The notes beneath the pieces are model-generated. The model searched no databases, had not been told where the DNA came from, and saw only the letters and a list, made by a program, of their open reading frames with translations. 64,000 nucleotides of DNA, from contig NC_088778.1 of NCBI RefSeq assembly GCF_954871325.1, forward strand, positions 13,543,666 to 13,607,665, read 5' to 3'. The position numbers and the translations under genes were made by a program. The DNA is from Gordionus sp. m RMFG-2023 (lineage: Eukaryota > Nematomorpha > Gordioida > Chordodea > Parachordodidae). Position 1 is the stretch's first letter. Each line of letters opens with the position of its first letter. Shown piece after piece: positions 1 to 10,324 of this stretch.

Positions 1-291
1 CTATCGCTATTTGTCAAAAAAGTAGCGCGCTATTAGCTACTATTTTTTAAAAGTAGCTTTATCTACCTTTTAAGCTACTTTCTTTAAAAAAATCTAGAAA
101 CAAATTTGTTTTATTTTTTGCTTATAATGGTATTGTATGATATATAAAAATCAACATTTTCTAAATATTAAAATATAGTTAGTTTTGATTAGTGTTGTTA
201 AACGGCTAAGCCGAGTCGACTTAGCTATGACTCGAGCCTAGTTTCTAGTCGATAAAACAGCTCAGACTCGAGTCGACTAAATGAGCCGCAT

Positions 292-415
292 TTTAGTCGG
301 CTCGCTTAGTCGGCTCACTTAGTCGGCTCGCTTAGTCGGCTCGCTTAGTCGGCTCACTTAGTCGGCTCGCTTAGTCGGCTCGCTTAGTCGGCTCGCTTAG
401 TCGGCTCACTTAGTG
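292..415. repeat. 13-bp tandem repeat, left arm of foldback
   Basis: About ten tandem units of TTAGTCGGCTCGC or TTAGTCGGCTCAC lie just inside the terminal repeat of the foldback element. Units differ mainly at one position (G or A in the CTCGC/CTCAC part). They may be transposase-binding repeats, which hAT elements often carry below their ends; that role is inferred. Confidence 0.9.
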
Positions 416-1069
416 GACTCAGAGGTTAGCTTGAGTTTAATTTAAATTTAGAGTCAAAATTTATTTTTATGTTATTGAGATATTTTAAATAATAATGTAG
501 AATTTTATTTATTTATTTTTAGTGAATAATTTATTTTATTTATATTTAATGTTAATATTTTATTATTATCAAACAAAAAATTTTTTTAACTTTTATTTCA
601 AATATGTTTTGATCTTATAATAAAAATGGATTTATTTATTTGATTTTTTTTAAATAAAAAAAAATTCATATTTTCGTCGAGCTAAAAATTTTAAGCAAAA
701 AATAATTTTTGAACAAAAATATTGAAACATATTTTGTTGATTTTTTATTAATTTTTAACTTTTTTAAGAAATACTTTTGTTAATTTTATCATAAATAAAT
801 AATCTTTTAGGTCAAATCTTCTATAGTTTTTTTATATTATTTTCATAAATATATCTATATTTTAAGTTTATTATTAGAGGTGGCTTTTTCTAAATATTTT
901 TTTAATAAATATATTTATATTTTAAGAATATTAAAAGAGGTGGTTTTTCTAAATTATTTTTTTATTAATATTTATGTCAAACTTTTTTTTAATGCCTCAA
1001 TTGTCATATGCGTTATTTTTTAAGATTTTTGGACACAAAAGGGTTATAATATAATTTATATTGTAAAGA

Positions 1070-2125
1070 TATTATATTATAAATTCAATGAAGATGTTCC
1101 CTGGAAAAATAATAATTATCATATGGTAGGTATATTTTTGAACATATAAGATTTTTTTGTGACGCTAATGGGCAAAAATATGTTTCTTTAACAGGTAAAA
1201 TTTAATGTAGATGTACCCTAGATAAATGACAATTGTCATAATAGTTATTTTTAAAGTTTTTTAAATTTTTTTGACGTAAATAGGCGAAAATAAGTACTGC
1301 TAACATGTCTAAATAAAACTTCAGTGAAGATGTACCCTAGAAAAGTAACAATTGTCATAATCGTTGTTTTTAAAGTTTTTCGAATTTTTTTGACGTAAAT
1401 GGGCTAAAATAAGCATTGCTAACATGTTTAAATAAATTTTAGTGGAGATGTACCATAGATAAGTGACAATTGTCATAATCTTTGTCTTTAAAGTTTTTCG
1501 AATTTTTTTGACGTAAATGGGCTAAAATAAGCATTGCTAACATGTTTAAATAAAATTTTAGTGAAGATGTACCCTAGATAAGTGACAATTGTCATAATCG
1601 TTGTTTTTAAAGTTTTTCGAATTTTTTTGACGTAAATGGGCTAAAATAAGCATTGCTAACATGTTTAAATAAAATTTTAGTGGAGATGTACCATAGATAA
1701 GTGACAATTGTCATAATCTTTTTCTTTAAAGTTTTTCGAATTTTTTTGACGTAAATGGGCTAAAATAAGCATTGCTAACATGTTTAAATAAAATTTTAGT
1801 GAAGATGTACCATAGATAAGTGACAATTGTCATAATCGTTGTTTTTAAAGTTTTTCGAATTTTTTTGACGTAATTGGGCTAAAATAGGCATTGCTAACAT
1901 TATTAAATAAAATTTTAGTGGAGATGTACCATAGATAAGTGACAATTGTCATAATCGTTGTTTTTCAAGTTTTCGAATTTTTTTGACGTAAATGGGCTAA
2001 AATAAGCATTGCTAACATGTTTAAATAAAATTTTAGTGGAGATGTACCATAGATAAGTGACAATTGTCATAATCGTTGTTTTTAAAGGAATTTTTTTGAC
2101 GTAATTGGGCTAAAATAAGCATTGC
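1070..2125. repeat. About 119-bp tandem repeat, left arm
   Basis: About eight units with a period of 118-119 bp. Each has the 10-bp palindrome GACAATTGTC, then a run containing TTTTTTTGACGTAAATGGGC, AAGCATTGCTAACATG and GATGTACC. The outermost units (1070-1330) are the most diverged and the inner ones are nearly identical, the usual pattern of array turnover by unequal exchange. Confidence 0.9.
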
Positions 2126-2269
2126 TGACAATTGTCGCATTAAAAAAAAGTTTGACATAAATATTAATAAAAAATAGAAATAAATTAAAAAGGAATAACT
2201 AAAATAAATAAAAGTTAAAGAAAAATTGACAAAAATTTAAAAAATATTATGATTTTCTTAGTACATCTT

Positions 2270-3800
2270 CACTAAATTTTTATTTAAACATGTTAAAAAT
2301 GCTTATTTTAGCCCAATTACGTCAAAAAAATTCCTTTAAAAACAACGATTATGAAAATTGTCACTTATCTATGGTACATCTCCACTAAAATTTTATTTAA
2401 TAATGTTAGCAATGCTTATTTTAGCCCAATTACGTCAAAAAAATTCGAAAACTTGAAAAACAACGATTATGACAATTGTCACTTATCTATGGTACATCTC
2501 CACTAAAATTTTATTTAATAATGTTAGCAATGCTTATTTTAGCCCAATTACGACAAAATAATTCGAAAAACTTTAAAAACAAGGATTATGACAATTGTCA
2601 CTTATCTATGGTACATCTCCACTAAAATTTTATTTAAACATGTTAGCAATGCTTATTTTAGCAAAAATTCGAAAAACTTTAAAGACAAAGATTATGACAA
2701 TTGTCACTTATCTATGGTACATCTCCACTAAAATTTTATTTAAACATGTTAGCAATGCTTATTTTAGCCCATTTACGTCAAAAAAATTCGAAAAACTTTA
2801 AAAACAACGATTATGACAATTGTCACTTATCTATGGCACATCTCCACTAAAATTTTATTTAATAATGTTAGCAATGCTTATTTTAGCCCAATTACGTCAA
2901 AAAAATTCGAAAAACTTTAAAAACAACGATTATGACAATTGTCACTTATCTATGGTACATCTCCACTAAAATTTTATTTAAACATGTTAGCAATGCTTAT
3001 TTTAGCCCATTTACGTCAAAAAAATTCGAAAAACTTTAAAGACAAAGATTATGACAATTGTCACTTATCTATGGTACATCTCCACTAAAATTTTATTTAA
3101 ACATGTTAGCAATGCTTATTTTAGCCCATTTACGTCAAAAAAATTCGAAAAACTTTAAAAACAACGATTATGACAATTGTCACTTATCTAGGGTACATCT
3201 TCACTAAAATTTTATTTAAACATGTTAGCAATGCTTATTTTAGCCCATTTACGTCAAAAAAATTCGAAAAACTTTAAAGACAAAGATTATGACAATTGTC
3301 ACTTATCTATGGTACATCTCCACTAAAATTTTATTTAAACATGTTAGCAATGCTTATTTTAGCCTATTTACGTCAAAAAAATTCGAAAAACTTTAAAAAC
3401 AACGATTATGACAATTGTCACTTATCTATCGTACATCTTCACTAAAATTTTATTTAAATATGTTAGCAATGCTTATTTTAGCTCATTTACGTCAAAAAAA
3501 TTCGAAAAACTTTAAAAACAACGATTATGACAATTGTCACTTATCTAGGGTACATCTTCACTTAAATTTTATTTAAACATGTTAGCAATGCTTATTTTAA
3601 CCCATTTACGTCAAAAAAATTCGAAAAACTTTAAAAACAACGATTATGACAATTGTCACTTATCTATCGTACATCTTCACTTAAATTTTATTTTAACATG
3701 TTAGCAATGCTTATTTTATCCCATTTACGTCAAAAAAATTCGAAAAACTTTAAAAATAACTATTATGACAATTGTCATTTATCTAGGGTACATCTACATT
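2270..3800. repeat. About 119-bp tandem repeat, right arm (inverted)
   Basis: About thirteen units, in reverse orientation to those at 1070-2125, with the same GACAATTGTC palindrome (for example near 2815, 2935, 3054 and 3173). The unit count exceeds the left arm by about five, so the arms have changed length independently since the palindrome formed. The last units before 3800 are diverged and mirror the outermost left units. Confidence 0.9.
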
Positions 3801-4548
3801 AAATTTTACCTGTTAAAGAAACATATTTTTGCCCATTAGCGTCACAAAAAAATCTTATATGTTCAAAAATATACCTACCTATGATAATTATCATTTTTCC
3901 AGGGAACATCTTCATTGAATTTATAATAAAATATCTTTACAATATAAATTATATTATAACCCTTTTGTGTCCAAAAATCTTAAAAAATAACGCATATGAC
4001 AATTGCGGCATTAAAAAAAGTTTGACATAAATATTAATAAAAAAATAATTTAGAAAAACCACCTCTTTTAATATTCTTAAAATATAAATATATTTATTAA
4101 AAAAATATTTAGAAAAAGCCACCTCTAATAATAAACTTAAAATATAGATATATTTATAAAAATAATATAAAAAAAACTATAGAAGATTTGACCTAAAAGA
4201 TTATTTATTTATGATATAATTAAAAAAAGAATAAAATTTTATGATAAAACAAAAGAATAAAATTTCTTCAAAAAATCAGCAAATAGTTTCAAAAATATTT
4301 TTTTCTTAAAATTTTTAGCTCAAAAATATTAATTTTTTTTTATTTAAAAAAAAATCAAATAAATAAATCCATTTTTATTATAATCAAATCAAAACATATT
4401 ATTTGCATTAAATAAAATATAAATAAAATAAATTATTTTACTAAAAATAAATAAATAAAATTCTACATTATTATTTAAAATTTCTCAATAACTTTAAAAT
4501 AATTTTTGGCTCTAAATTTAAAATAAACTCAAGCTACCCTCTGAGCCC

Positions 4549-4692
4549 ACTAAGTGAGCCGACTAAGCGAGCCGACTAAGTGAGCCGACTAAGCGAGCCG
4601 ACTAAGCGAGCCGACTAAGTGAGCCGACTAAGTGAGCCGACTAAGTGAGCCGACTAAGCGAGCCGACTAAGCGAGCCGACTAAGTGAGCCGA
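4549..4692. repeat. 13-bp tandem repeat, right arm of foldback
   Basis: About eleven units of ACTAAGCGAGCCG or ACTAAGTGAGCCG, the inverse of the array at 292-415. Unit number differs slightly from the left array. Confidence 0.9.
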
Positions 4693-5859
4693 CTCATGCG
4701 GCTCCTTGATCGGCTTGAGTCGGAGCCGTTTTTTACGACTACGACTCGAGTCGCAAGTCGTAAGAACTCGACTTTTTAACAACACTAGTTTTGATTATAA
4801 AAAAATTTATGTAATAAAAATAATTATTTATGGTAATTTGTTGTATTTTATAAGCTTTTACTTTGTGCTATGTGTCCAACTATCTGCCGTGGTACATATA
4901 TATGATATCTCTGATAACTTTACTATTAGAGCATCTTTCATCTATTTAAAGTTATCTGCTATTTTATTCATTAGTGTCTGGCGACATAAAATTGTTGTAC
5001 CAGGAGATAGTTTTAATTTTGTGGATGTAGAGTATACCAAATTATTTAGGATTTCTTCATTTCCTTAAAACTATTGGCATGAACAGTCTTATAATATAAA
5101 TACTATTAGAATGTAAAAATGACAATTGACCTTTAGGTGTTTCTTAAGTTATAACTTGAATGATATGAGGAAATATTTTTTTTACATTTTAAACAAATAA
5201 ATTTGAAGCCAGTTGTTTTTATATTTATTTAAAAAATTTTTTCAAATCTAGGGAATGGAAAATTTGTATTATAGCTATTAAGAACATTTTCTTCCCTGGT
5301 ATCTTCCATTTCATTAATATCATTGTCTGAATCACTTTCAACGATTTGGATATTCATAGGCGATGACATCTTAAAATAATTAACACGTGATTTAGGTTTA
5401 TAATACAAATGAAAATATAAATTACAAATTGAAAATATATTTCAATTTCTAAATTAAATAATAAATCATAAAAATTATAATTAATTATGATATTATATTT
5501 AAATTTCCATGTTTATACTTACCTTCATTATATTTTTTGAAAGTATAGCTACTTTCAAAAAAAGTAGCACGCTTAAAAATTAAATAATTACGAAAAAAAT
5601 AGCCGCTATTAGCTATAGCTACCAAAAAAGATAGCCTTTAACAACTCTGGATAATATTTCTTAAAAATATTAAAAATTGGAGATCATATTCATTTCGAAA
5701 TATTAATTTTAAATTTTCTACTGACCATAAGATGGCTCATTGTTAATAAAAATTAATTTTGATGTTTTCGCCATAATTATCAATTATTGACTTAGCTATT
5801 GATATTAGATTCAATTTTGATAATATTTAGTTTTAAATGGAAAACTAGTTGTTTAACAT

Positions 5860-7010
5860 CAGTAAAAAGCAAAAAAAGACATTATTTGGACCTTTAACCC
5901 CGATTATCTCCGCTAATATAGTTGATAATGCGCTAAAATTTTGTTTATGATCTAATGTGAACATATATAACCAGCCTACAATTTTTTATCGAAATAGAAA
6001 GGGGTCGGCCTATAAGTGATTGATTTAACATAGAATGACCATAATTGATGATAATAATGCAATAGCCAAAATGTCATTCATCTATCACACAATAAAACTT
6101 TTGCTTAGTTATTTATATATACAATTCAACTTATTGCCTATACTCTTTCCTGATTTTAAAAATATCACAAAGCATAAAATATAGAAGAGCAAAAGCCTCA
6201 AAAATTGTTTTAAATATCCTATGTCCTGAAACTAAGAAATACATCTTAGAGGATTTGAAGGAAAATCATCCATTTTCTCTATTAATGGGTGCATTAAATA
6301 TGGAAATACTAAATCAATTAAAATAATGCTACGCTATTTTTAATAAAGAAAAATGCTTCTAAACTTCTAAAAAAATTTTATTTTATCAGACTAGTAGAAA
6401 TCGAAGGATATTGCATTTATGCTTGTTGACCCTTTAAAATTCTTACTATCTTTTTGTGCCGATATTGCAAGTGGAAATTTTGGAATATAAATATTATTCA
6501 CATTGGTTGCTTGTGCCATACAATTTACAATGTAAGAAGAAAGGGGCATTTTTGATTATCAATAGACATGGAAATAATTGCTATGAATTGTTATGCCAAA
6601 TTTGGCAGATCCACAAACAGGTTATCTGTTTTTAAAAATAATGGATTCTCAAGATTTTGAATAGTCTGAACTTCTACAAATTGTTCCAACAATGTGGCTA
6701 GCATTACCTACTCTCTAAAGACTTTTAAAATTATTTAGCTGTTAAATCTTATTTTTTATCCCCAAAAATCCTAAATCAATATTAAAATTATTTTTGAAAA
6801 ATTAGGGACAACCTTAAAAACGTGGTTAAAAAATTGCAATCCGAAAATTCAATTAAATTAGTATTAACTTTAAAAGCCCAATTTATCAATAACTTTTATG
6901 GCTCGGTTATAAGACAAAATCTTATAAAATGTGATGACCATGATAAAATCGCATCATCTTATGAAGCTAAAAAATTCATTGAAACAATAATTATTTAGAA
7001 AAAAAAATAG
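5860..7010 (+). pseudogene. Decayed transposase remnant, probably hAT-related
   Basis: Conceptual translation on + gives broken stretches that read like a transposase: KASKIVLNILCPETKKYILE with ENHPFSLLMGALNM near 6190-6310, a piece ending NLKNVVKKLQSENSIKLVLT near 6810-6880, and YEAKKFIETI near 6960. The first part resembles the pre-catalytic segment of hAT-like proteins in which a 'SFDASN' motif follows. Frames shift several times and stops are frequent, so it is dead. Family assignment is from memory of the pattern and is tentative. No ends or target duplication were found. Confidence 0.45.
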
Positions 7011-7314
7011 TTTAAAATGAGAAATTTCAAATATTATAAGTTCGATAATAATAATCAATTTTAATATAAAGCATAGCGAATTAGATGAATTATTTCAGGA
7101 ATTCGTTGGTTTAAATACATTATTAGAACAAAATAATAATATATCGAATTTGGCTCATGAAAACAAATATGTACTTTTTTCATGCGCCAAATTTTGAAAA
7201 AATGTGCAATGTTATATTCTCATTATCATGTTCAAGCCCTGATTAAAAAAGCGCATGAATTTTTGGCGGAAAGACCATAGAAGCGGAATTAATGATCAAA
7301 CATAATCTTAATTA

Positions 7315-8956
7315 TAGTGCGCACAAATTGAGCATTTGCGTTTGCAGTACGTTTTTTAACGTAATGCATCTGTGTTTAAATTGAAAGCAGTACGTTTTTT
7401 CTTTGTTTAAAATTGAATCGTGATTTTATTTTTATTAAAATATGGACATATTAAGTTTACAAGATAAGCAAATTATTGCTTTATATTTAATTATTAAAAA
7501 ACCAAAATCTACTAAGACGAGAAGGAAGACTACTAAAATATTCATGGATAGAAATTTATTCAAAGATTTTTTAAATTCATAAATGATTTTTAATGTATAG
7601 TATTTAAAAAAATCTACACACATTTGTAAATTTATTTATTTATCCTACCTTAATATATTTATAATAATCTACATATTTAAATAAAAATGCTAAATAAATT
7701 TATAAAAGTTTTTTTATTTGTATATATTCACCTTAAATAGAATAAGATATCTATTATATAAAAATAAATAGATTAACAAATAATGCAAATATAAAAATTT
7801 TAAATATATTTTTCTTTCTTTAAGAATAAAAATGATCACTAGAACATGTAAGAGAGTATTAAATGTCTTATTAAAATAATAAAATTTTATTTCATTTAAT
7901 TTATTATATTTACATAAGGTGATGTCAAAATAAAATATTGGCTCAATAAACCATAAAAGTTATCTATATAAAAGGTCAATATCTTAAAATTACAAACACT
8001 ATTATTTTTTTTACATATTCTGAAGATAATATTGGCTAAATTATGGTTAAAAAAAATGCAAGGATACATTAGATTTATACTTATCCTAGCTTGTAATCTT
8101 TTTAAAATATAGTGGTATTTTTTAGATTAAAAAAATATGTAAATGAATTAAAATCCTAGAAAGGCTTCAAATTTAGATCTCTAAATAATTATTGTTTCAA
8201 AATTTATAATATATATACACACTACTACATCTTAATAGCTCCCAAATTTTAGCTTATATTTTTTTCAAAAATGGACACTATAATATAGAATATTACTTTA
8301 TTATAAATATATAAAAATAAAAATATTTACAATACAAAAATATTTAAGATATTATATCATTAAATAAAGATAAAGGTGTATCATTTGAAGGTGTTTCTGT
8401 TGAAGTAGATATTTCAACATTAGTTTGATATTTAGATTGCAACATCAAACTATGATACAATCTTGATGTCTCACTTTTGAAGAGGTATCTATTATTATGG
8501 TCCATGCTTTCTAAGCCTGCTTCCATTGATAGTAGATACAATCTAAAATTATATTAAATTTATAGATAAAAATATATATTTTACTGGCTCTCGGATGGCA
8601 CCTTTTCCTAAAGAGCCAAGAGTCTTTCCTCTACAAGTCTATTTACTTTTGACCCACTGGGCTATAAATATAAATGAATAAATTATATAAAATATCATTT
8701 AATATATTCTAAAATTATATAAATATAAATTTATATATTCTAAATGTTATAATATCAATTAATATATGAGATAAATTTATACTTACATTTTTGTATCCAT
8801 TTAAATTTTCCCGCAAAAATAAAAAAGCACAAAAAAATCAAACCAGATTGCTTTTTTTTTAACGCTTGCCGTAAAAAAATCCAATTTGCAACACCATTTA
8901 AAATTCATTATTTGCTTTTAAAACGGAGCGTTGAAAAGCTCAATTTGTACGCACTA
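7315..8956. mobile_element. PIF/Harbinger-type element with TTA target duplication
   Basis: The ends are inverted repeats: TAGTGCGCACAAATTGAGCA on the left and the inverse of TAGTGCGTACAAATTGAGCT on the right, one mismatch within the first 19 bases. They are flanked by TTA at 7312-7314 and 8957-8959. A 3-bp TWA duplication with such ends is the hallmark of PIF/Harbinger elements. The 1.64-kb interior is AT-rich. The only open stretch of note is 8541-8344 on the minus strand (65 codons, starts MYLLSMEAGLESMDHNNRYL, polar), which I do not recognise; it could be the remains of a companion protein. No DDE domain is seen inside, so this copy is probably non-autonomous. Confidence 0.75.
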
Positions 8957-9380
8957 TTATACTTGTAAAGATTTTAAGGAATATGTAACAAAAAATAAAA
9001 ATTTAATTAATAAAATCTTCCGAAAAATAAAAATAAAGATGTGATGATTTTTTAAATCACTTCAAGTAAAATAATATACGATCTTCCTTTATTTTACTGT
9101 TGCGTATTAGATATGTTCATTTAAAGGGCCATGCCGATCCACAATTTTTCACCTATCCGATCCAATATTTTTTGATTACTTAAAAACCACCCGCCGATAT
9201 TGATCCTATATTTATATTGATCTTTATTTACCATCTATTTTTGTAACAATGTCATTAAAATATCAATATTTTCTTTTTTAAAAAAAACCAACTAACTTTC
9301 ACGAATGATTAAGTTTATTTTTTTTCTTTGTAAAAGTTAATAATCTCATTAAAAATATTTGCAATGTTCATGGGTGAATG
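8957..9380. other. AT-rich intergenic stretch, no gene seen
   Basis: No coding pattern. Around 9125-9200 the sequence has GATCC/CCGATC words resembling decayed terminal parts of another MITE family, but no ends could be fixed. Confidence 0.4.
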
Positions 9381-9656
9381 TAGAGTTGTTAAATAGTTTT
9401 ATTTATCCGATTTTTAATGGGGGTGGGGGGTGGTTTGCCCCCAGTATATATGATACCATTTCAAAATACTAATATTGACATTCTATAATTAGCTAAATCA
9501 AGATTTTAAAAATATTACCTAAGAATCGAAATATCGCCAATAAAATTTAAACCTTTCTGCTATCTATGGGCAAAATCAATAAGTTTGAGTAATTTACTGG
9601 CCAAAATCTGAATTAAACTTTTAAAATTTACTAAATCGAGCCGTTTATCTACACTA
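9381..9656. mobile_element. hAT MITE, 276 bp
   Basis: Begins TAGAGTTGTTAAAT and ends with the inverse-type sequence CGTTTATCTACACTA. The flanks GGTGAATG (9373-9380) and GCTGAATG (9657-9664) match at 7 of 8 positions, as expected for an old hAT target duplication. The right end contains AAATCGAGCCGTTTA, the same subterminal motif as the MITEs at 25737 and 28352. Confidence 0.65.
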
Positions 9657-10256
9657 GCTGAATGTGACTCGTTAGATATTTTAAAATACCTTTCTTTTTG
9701 CAAATAATATAATTAAAAAAAAATAGTGTAAAATTTTACTGATTTTTAAACATTACAACAAATAAATCGTATTTTAGTTCCTTCATTAATTTATTATATG
9801 AAATTATAAAATAAGAATTTTTTTTTGAATCATGGTTAAATCCCCCCCCCCCCTCCACCTTTTGTTTGAATGAATCTGGCAACTCTGGCTATTATTAGGT
9901 TACTAAAATATATTTGAATAAATATTTTAACTTAAATTTACATTTTTAAAAACAAAAATTTATTTGAGTCCATATTTTGGCCATTGTAAGGTTGAAATCT
10001 AAAATTTTTCTTACAACTCTCATTTATTGTGTAAATCACCAGTATATATTTTTAAACATTTTTATTTATATCTATAATCTTTCTAAACAACAGATGATCC
10101 TTTCACAATTTTATAGGCATGGTTATGTACCTAAACAATTTGTTTTCATTAAAAGATGGATGATACCTTGAATTTGGCAACCACCACTATCTCCTTAAAT
10201 TTTTTTTACTTAATGTAAGGCATTTAAAAAAAATTATATTTAATATTAAAATCTAG

Positions 10257-10324
10257 CAAAGAAATTTCAAACCTCAATATGGGAAAAACCAGAGAGGAAA
10301 TAATCAGCAAAATAGGAATATGAG
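10257..10324 (+). CDS. EIF3D: eIF3d exon (first one detected)
   Basis: Follows acceptor AAATCTAG and ends at donor ATGAG|GTAAGA. Reads [19 protein letters not shown] and aligns with the QRNRMRFAQRN region of human eIF3d. Ends with two bases of an Arg codon, completed by the next exon. The exon starts in phase 0, so the unseen upstream exon should end on a codon boundary. Confidence 0.85.

Larger units (their letters stand above)
190..4787. mobile_element. 4.6-kb hAT-type foldback element with giant inverted arms
   Basis: The element begins TAGTGTTGTTAAACGGCT and ends with the inverse (TTTTTAACAACACTA). It is flanked by an exact 8-bp duplication GTTTTGAT at 182-189 and 4788-4795, the target-site size of hAT elements. 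The sequence across the junction is continuous in the sister hAT copy at about 15021-15035, which confirms the insertion point. The left arm (190 to about 2130) and right arm (about 2260 to 4787) are inverted copies of each other: terminal GAGTCG-rich part, 13-bp tandem repeats, an AT-rich stretch, then tandem units of about 119 bp. No transposase reading frame is visible, so it must be moved in trans. The right arm is longer because it holds more 119-bp units. Confidence 0.9.
1..5650 (-). mobile_element. hAT DNA transposon copy 1, left end outside window, split by a foldback insertion
   Basis: Bases 1-189 and 4788-5650 match, in order, the hAT copy at 14831-17044, including the AGTAGCGCGCTA-type subterminal repeats and the stretch around AACAAATTTGTTTTATTTTT. 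The right end reads TTTAACAACTCTG at about 5638-5650, the same terminal repeat as copy 2. The left terminal repeat lies before base 1. Coding sense is minus: at about 5370-5200 the start of the transposase can be read (MSSPMNIQIVES..., then a Cys-x2-Cys BED-finger remnant), but most of the transposase body present in copy 2 is deleted here. The foldback element at 190-4787 interrupts it. The family assignment is firm by comparison with the other two copies in this window. Confidence 0.85.

Noticed and set aside
1070-3800. Regular repeats that could be read as a CRISPR-like array
   Set aside because: Units are about 119 bp, contiguous, without unique spacers, and lie in a eukaryotic foldback element.
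4706-5068. 120-codon open stretch on +
   Set aside because: It crosses the foldback end and enters the antisense of a hAT transposase remnant; the composition is chance-like.
8344-8541. 65-codon minus-strand frame as a host gene
   Set aside because: It lies inside a Harbinger-type element and has no recognised family; treated as element cargo or chance.
9838-9860. Poly-C runs (also near 29265)
   Set aside because: Simple homopolymer tracts, likely slippage or sequencing-prone; no structure around them.
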